A stretch of 9,019 bases of DNA from Rhodobacteraceae bacterium UBA7436 (GTDB lineage: Bacteria > Pseudomonadota > Alphaproteobacteria > Rhodobacterales > Rhodobacteraceae), in the NCBI GenBank assembly GCA_002478745.1, contig DLQI01000146.1, positions 1-9,019 on the forward strand. The letters run 5' to 3'. Under the pieces are notes generated by a model that had not been told where the DNA came from, did no database searches, and saw only the letters and a list, made by a program, of their open reading frames with translations. The translations under genes were made by a program, and so were the position numbers. Shown here piece after piece: positions 6,305 through 9,019 of this stretch (position 1 is the first letter of the stretch; every line of letters starts with the position of its first letter).

Positions 6305-7200
6305 CCAATCAGAATTCAGAACTCCAAGAACTGCGCCAAGCCGTGTTGACTGAGCTTGAAACACCTTCAAAGAAATTTCGAGGCCGGGGCTTATTCTCAA
6401 AACTAAAAGCGCTGCGCACTTCCCCGCAAACACGCGAATGGTTGGAAGCGTCGGTCGCGGTTGGTGTGCTGAAGCGTGAAAGACCACATAACACTTTGGT
6501 GCATATCAATGCCCTGCGCGACATGATGAAGACCGAACAAGAAAAGCAACAATTCGAAAAACTGCATCAAATGGTAGTGAAGCACCTCAGCCCGCTTCAC
6601 CTGACGCACCACGGATATATTGAGCCTGAGGTCCTATTCAAAAACGTCTCTCACAAAGAAATTTGGGATGGGATCGAAAGCCATATGAAAACGCTAAAAG
6701 ACGCAGGTCATAAGGTTTTTCTGAATTCGGGCACATTGCTTGGTCTGGTTCGCGATGGGAAATTGATCGACCATGATAACGATATCGATTTAGCGATCAT
6801 TCTGGACACAGGCGATGAAGATGCCGTTGTCGCCGAATGGGCCGCCTTTACCCAAGAAGTTCGTGATTTGGGCATCCTGTGTGAGGATCGTTCAGAACCA
6901 CACAATGGGATGCTACGACTGCTGCCAATCATGGGTTATACTTGCGATATCTTTCCAGCGTGGTTTGCACAGAACAAGGTTTACGTGTTCCCACACACTT
7001 ACGGAGAGATCGAACCAAAAGACGTTTATCCATTCCGAACGTGCAATATTTCTGGGCTGGATCAACCCGCAGTGCCTGAAAAAATGCTGGCGATCAATTA
7101 CGGCCCAGGCTGGGACAAAATGGATCCACTTTGGAAATTCGTACGCCCTGCAGGGTTTAAAGACTTTATGGAGAAGCTGAGCAAACTCGAAAACGCCTGA
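6301..7200 (+). CDS. LicD family phosphotransferase-like protein
   Basis: A 299-residue protein with a LicD domain (Pfam LicD type). This family transfers phosphocholine or other phospho-substituents from CDP-activated donors to cell-surface glycans, and is related to fukutin. The domain occupies about residues 138-275. It shows the hallmark SGTLLGLVRDGKLIDHDNDID (143-163) with the metal-binding type acidic cluster D159/D161/D163, then CDIFPAW (215-221) and PEKMLAINYGPGW (259-271). The first 110 residues are helical-looking and charged, without a signal peptide or membrane segment, so it is probably cytoplasmic. ATG 6301 overlaps the TGA of the upstream tagD-like frame (ATGA), implying translational coupling. 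The open frame extends 31 codons further to 6208 inside that gene, but this is not a likely start. Together the pair would make and use a CDP-alcohol donor. The acceptor and substituent are unknown. Confidence 0.88.
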   Translation: MTNQNSELQELRQAVLTELETPSKKFRGRGLFSKLKALRTSPQTREWLEASVAVGVLKRERPHNTLVHINALRDMMKTEQEKQQFEKLHQMVVKHLSPLHLTHHGYIEPEVLFKNVSHKEIWDGIESHMKTLKDAGHKVFLNSGTLLGLVRDGKLIDHDNDIDLAIILDTGDEDAVVAEWAAFTQEVRDLGILCEDRSEPHNGMLRLLPIMGYTCDIFPAWFAQNKVYVFPHTYGEIEPKDVYPFRTCNISGLDQPAVPEKMLAINYGPGWDKMDPLWKFVRPAGFKDFMEKLSKLENA

Positions 7201-7241
7201 TCGAAACAGCACATTCTAACTGATCACAGTTTAAATACAAA

Positions 7242-7267
7242 AAAGGCGGACCCAAGGGTCCGCCTTT
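7242..7267 (-). terminator. Bidirectional intrinsic terminator between licD-like gene and rplA
   Basis: A perfect 12-bp stem, AAAGGCGGACCC with its complement (7242-7253 and 7256-7267), has a two-base gap and so a CAAG-type loop. On the minus strand the T-run is TTTTTTG, which suits rplA (stop at 7293). On the plus strand it is followed by TTTC, weaker but plausible for the licD-like gene (stop at 7200). It marks the end of the nusG-rplK-rplA block. Confidence 0.92.
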
Positions 7268-7292
7268 CTAAATTCTAAATGCTTCTGAAGGC

Positions 7293-7991
7293 TTACTCGC
7301 CTGCAGCGCTTTCAACATCAACAGTCACACTTGGACCCATTGAAGAGCTAATAACGATCTTTTTCATGTAAGCGCCTTTGGCACCTGTTGGGCGTGCTTT
7401 AGCAACCGCGTCAACGAATGAACGAACGTTTTCAACAAGCTTTGCTTCGTCAAAAGAAGCTTTGCCAACACCAGCATGAACAACGCCAGCTTTTTCAGCT
7501 TTGAACTGAACTTCGCCGCCTTTGGCCGCTTTAACAGCGTCCGCAACGTCCATAGTCACAGTACCAACTTTTGGGTTTGGCATCAGGTTACGTGGACCCA
7601 AAACCTTACCAAGACGACCAACGATAGGCATCATGTCAGGTGTCGCGATGCAACGATCGAATTCGATCTTGCCGGACTGTACGATTTCCATCAGGTCTTC
7701 TGCACCAACAATGTCTGCACCGGCAGCTGTCGCTTCGTCAGCTTTTGGCCCACGTGCAAATACTGCAACGCGCATTGTTTTACCTGTGCCGTTTGGCAAG
7801 CCAACAACACCACGAACCATTTGGTCAGCGTGACGTGGGTCAACACCAAGGTTCATTGCGATTTCAACTGTTTCGTCAAACTTTGCGTTTGCGTTGGATT
7901 TAACCAATGCAACGGCATCTTCAACTGTAAGGTTTGCTTTGCCAGCAAATGCTGCGCGGGCCGCTGTTGTGCGTTTTCCGAGTTTTGCCAT
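7293..7991 (-). CDS. rplA: 50S ribosomal protein L1
   Basis: L1 binds 23S rRNA at the E-site stalk and, by family knowledge, represses its own rplK-rplA mRNA. The 232-residue length is normal. The N-terminal RNA-binding block FDETVEIAMNLGVDPRHADQ spans 38-57 and the family signature GRLGKVLGPRNLMPNPKVGT spans 125-144. ATG 7991-7989 comes one base after the rplK stop, with GAGGTGAAG inside the end of rplK acting as ribosome binding site. Translation is therefore closely linked to rplK, as the fixed L11:L1 ratio requires. Confidence 0.98.
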   Translation of the reverse strand: MAKLGKRTTAARAAFAGKANLTVEDAVALVKSNANAKFDETVEIAMNLGVDPRHADQMVRGVVGLPNGTGKTMRVAVFARGPKADEATAAGADIVGAEDLMEIVQSGKIEFDRCIATPDMMPIVGRLGKVLGPRNLMPNPKVGTVTMDVADAVKAAKGGEVQFKAEKAGVVHAGVGKASFDEAKLVENVRSFVDAVAKARPTGAKGAYMKKIVISSSMGPSVTVDVESAAGE

Positions 7992-7992
7992 C

Positions 7993-8418
7993 TTACTTCA
8001 CCTCAATGCCCATAGAACGGGCAGAGCCCAAAATGATCTGCATCGCTGCGTCGATATCGTTAGCGTTCAGATCAGCCATCTTTGCTTCTGCGATTTCGCG
8101 AACTTGCTTCAGCGTTACAGAACCAACGATGTCACGTGACGGGTTCGTCGCGCCAGATTTCACTTTGGCAGCTTTTTTCAAGAAATAGGACGCTGGTGGC
8201 GTCTTGATCTCCATAGTGAATGACTTGTCCTGGTAATATGAAATTACTGTTGGGCAAGGTGCACCTGGCTCAAGGTCAGCTGTTTTTGCGTTAAACGCTT
8301 TACAGAATTCCATGATGTTGATTCCGCGTTGACCCAATGCTGGACCTACGGGTGGGGATGGGTTTGCTTTACCAGCTGCAACTTGCAACTTCATAGACCC
8401 TACGAGTTTCTTGGCCAT
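7993..8418 (-). CDS. rplK: 50S ribosomal protein L11
   Basis: L11 forms the GTPase-associated centre with 23S rRNA and is the site of thiopeptide action and RelA-dependent stringent signalling. At 141 residues it has the standard length. The proline-rich N-terminal segment NPSPPVGPALGQRG (19-32) is intact. The C-terminal rRNA-binding loop with SGATNPSRD (88-96) is present. ATG 8418-8416 has a strong GGAG 8 bases upstream. It is followed by rplA after one base and lies 145 bases downstream of nusG. Confidence 0.98.
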   Translation of the reverse strand: MAKKLVGSMKLQVAAGKANPSPPVGPALGQRGINIMEFCKAFNAKTADLEPGAPCPTVISYYQDKSFTMEIKTPPASYFLKKAAKVKSGATNPSRDIVGSVTLKQVREIAEAKMADLNANDIDAAMQIILGSARSMGIEVK

Positions 8419-8519
8419 TGGCCTTCTCCTTTACAACACCCTCGGCACGCGCGCCTTAGGTTGGTTTGGTTGTGTGGTGCGATCAGGATACCGCGGCACC
8501 CTTCCCTCCCACATTGAAA

Positions 8520-8554
8520 CAGCGCCGAAGCGCTGCAAGACGGGGCGCACCCCG
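8520..8554 (-). promoter_or_regulatory. Two GC-rich hairpins between nusG and rplK
   Basis: In transcript order, CGGGG/CCCCG with loop TGCG (8554-8550 with 8545-8541) is followed by CAGCGC/GCGCTG capped by TTCG (8535-8530 with 8525-8520), a very stable UUCG-type loop. Only TTTC follows the second stem, so it could be a weak terminator, a partial attenuator, or part of the rplK leader where L1 is expected to bind. The remaining 100 bases before rplK show nothing I can name apart from its ribosome binding site. Confidence 0.5.
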
Positions 8555-8563
8555 CCGGCCAAA

Positions 8564-9019
8564 TTACAGTTGTTTTGTAACTTGGGTAAACTCTAGTTCG
8601 ACTGGTGTCTCGCGACCAAAGATCGACACAGTGACCTTAAGGCGCTGTGCCTCTTCATCAACTTCTTCAACCATGCCCTCGAAGTCTTCGAATGGACCGT
8701 CGGTAACTTTAACTTTTTCACCAGATTCAAAGTGAATGATGTTGCGTGGTGCTTCTTCGCCTTCTTGAACGCGGTTCAAGATACCGTTCACTTCCGTGTC
8801 ACGCATTGGCATTGGGCGACCTTGCGGGCCCAAGAAGCCTGTGACGCGGTTGATGGAGTTGATCAGGTGGTAACCACGATCAGACATTTCCATGTGAACC
8901 AAAACGTAGCCCGGCATGAAGCGACGTTCAGACGTCACTTTCTTGCCACGACGCACTTCGATTACTTCTTCTGTTGGTACCAGCACTTCATCAATGTCGG
9001 CTTCAAGCTCTTGCTCGAT
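8564..9019 (-). CDS. nusG: Transcription termination/antitermination factor NusG, N-terminus beyond window
   Basis: NusG travels with RNA polymerase, suppresses pausing, and links it to Rho or to ribosomal protein S10. The visible 151 codons run in frame to the right edge, so the start is off the window; about 25 residues are missing judged from the usual length of about 176. The rest of the NGN domain includes VLVPTEEVIEVRRGKK and RRFMPGYVLVHMEM. The C-terminal KOW domain is seen as FESGEKVKVTDGPFEDFEGMV, followed by VSIFGRETPVELEF. The stop is at 8566-8564. Its place directly upstream of rplK is the usual one. Confidence 0.97.
   Translation of the reverse strand: MEQELEADIDEVLVPTEEVIEVRRGKKVTSERRFMPGYVLVHMEMSDRGYHLINSINRVTGFLGPQGRPMPMRDTEVNGILNRVQEGEEAPRNIIHFESGEKVKVTDGPFEDFEGMVEEVDEEAQRLKVTVSIFGRETPVELEFTQVTKQL

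Noticed and set aside
7476..8015. A 179-residue plus-strand frame opposite rplA
   Set aside because: Antisense shadow of rplA, rich in Cys, Asn, His and Phe as expected from reversed ribosomal codons; no ribosome binding site or domain seen.

Overview
The window looks like a chromosomal segment of an alphaproteobacterium, most likely a marine Rhodobacterales (Roseobacter-group) member. The ribosomal proteins and RpoB read as Rhodobacteraceae-type by recognition, base composition is moderate (roughly half G+C by eye), and one accessory gene is a hydroxyproline-catabolism-type enzyme of a kind often seen in that group. No database search was possible.

The backbone is the conserved nusG - rplK - rplA - rplJ - rplL - rpoB cluster, all on the minus strand and read from right to left. 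nusG (N-terminus cut by the right edge), rplK and rplA occupy 9019-7293. rplJ and rplL occupy 5278-4322. rpoB starts at 2618 and leaves the window at its left edge after about 872 codons.

Two plus-strand inserts break this cluster into three blocks. Between rplA and rplJ lies a coupled pair: a TagD-type cytidylyltransferase reading frame with an in-frame TAG (5897-6304), then an intact LicD-family protein (6301-7200, ATGA overlap). Between rplL and rpoB lies a proline racemase/trans-3-hydroxyproline dehydratase family enzyme (3139-4179). Each insert converges on the ribosomal block to its right, and a strong intrinsic terminator with its U-tract on the minus strand separates them (7242-7267 and 4268-4297). 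rplJ-rplL and rpoB therefore probably need their own promoters.

The long non-coding stretches upstream of rplJ and rpoB are not empty. The 520 bases upstream of rpoB hold at least seven inverted repeats. One is followed by a U-run in the rpoB direction, which resembles an attenuated structured mRNA leader. The rplJ leader has several small hairpins just before the ribosome binding site, including a GNRA-capped one, as expected for L10 autoregulation.

The points most worth a second look are the structured rpoB leader with its internal terminator-like hairpin, the nonsense codon (plus a lost conserved Asp) in the tagD-like gene of the tagD-licD pair, the Ser/Thr replacement of both catalytic Cys in the racemase-family enzyme, and an 11-residue tandem duplication in the L12-binding tail of L10.
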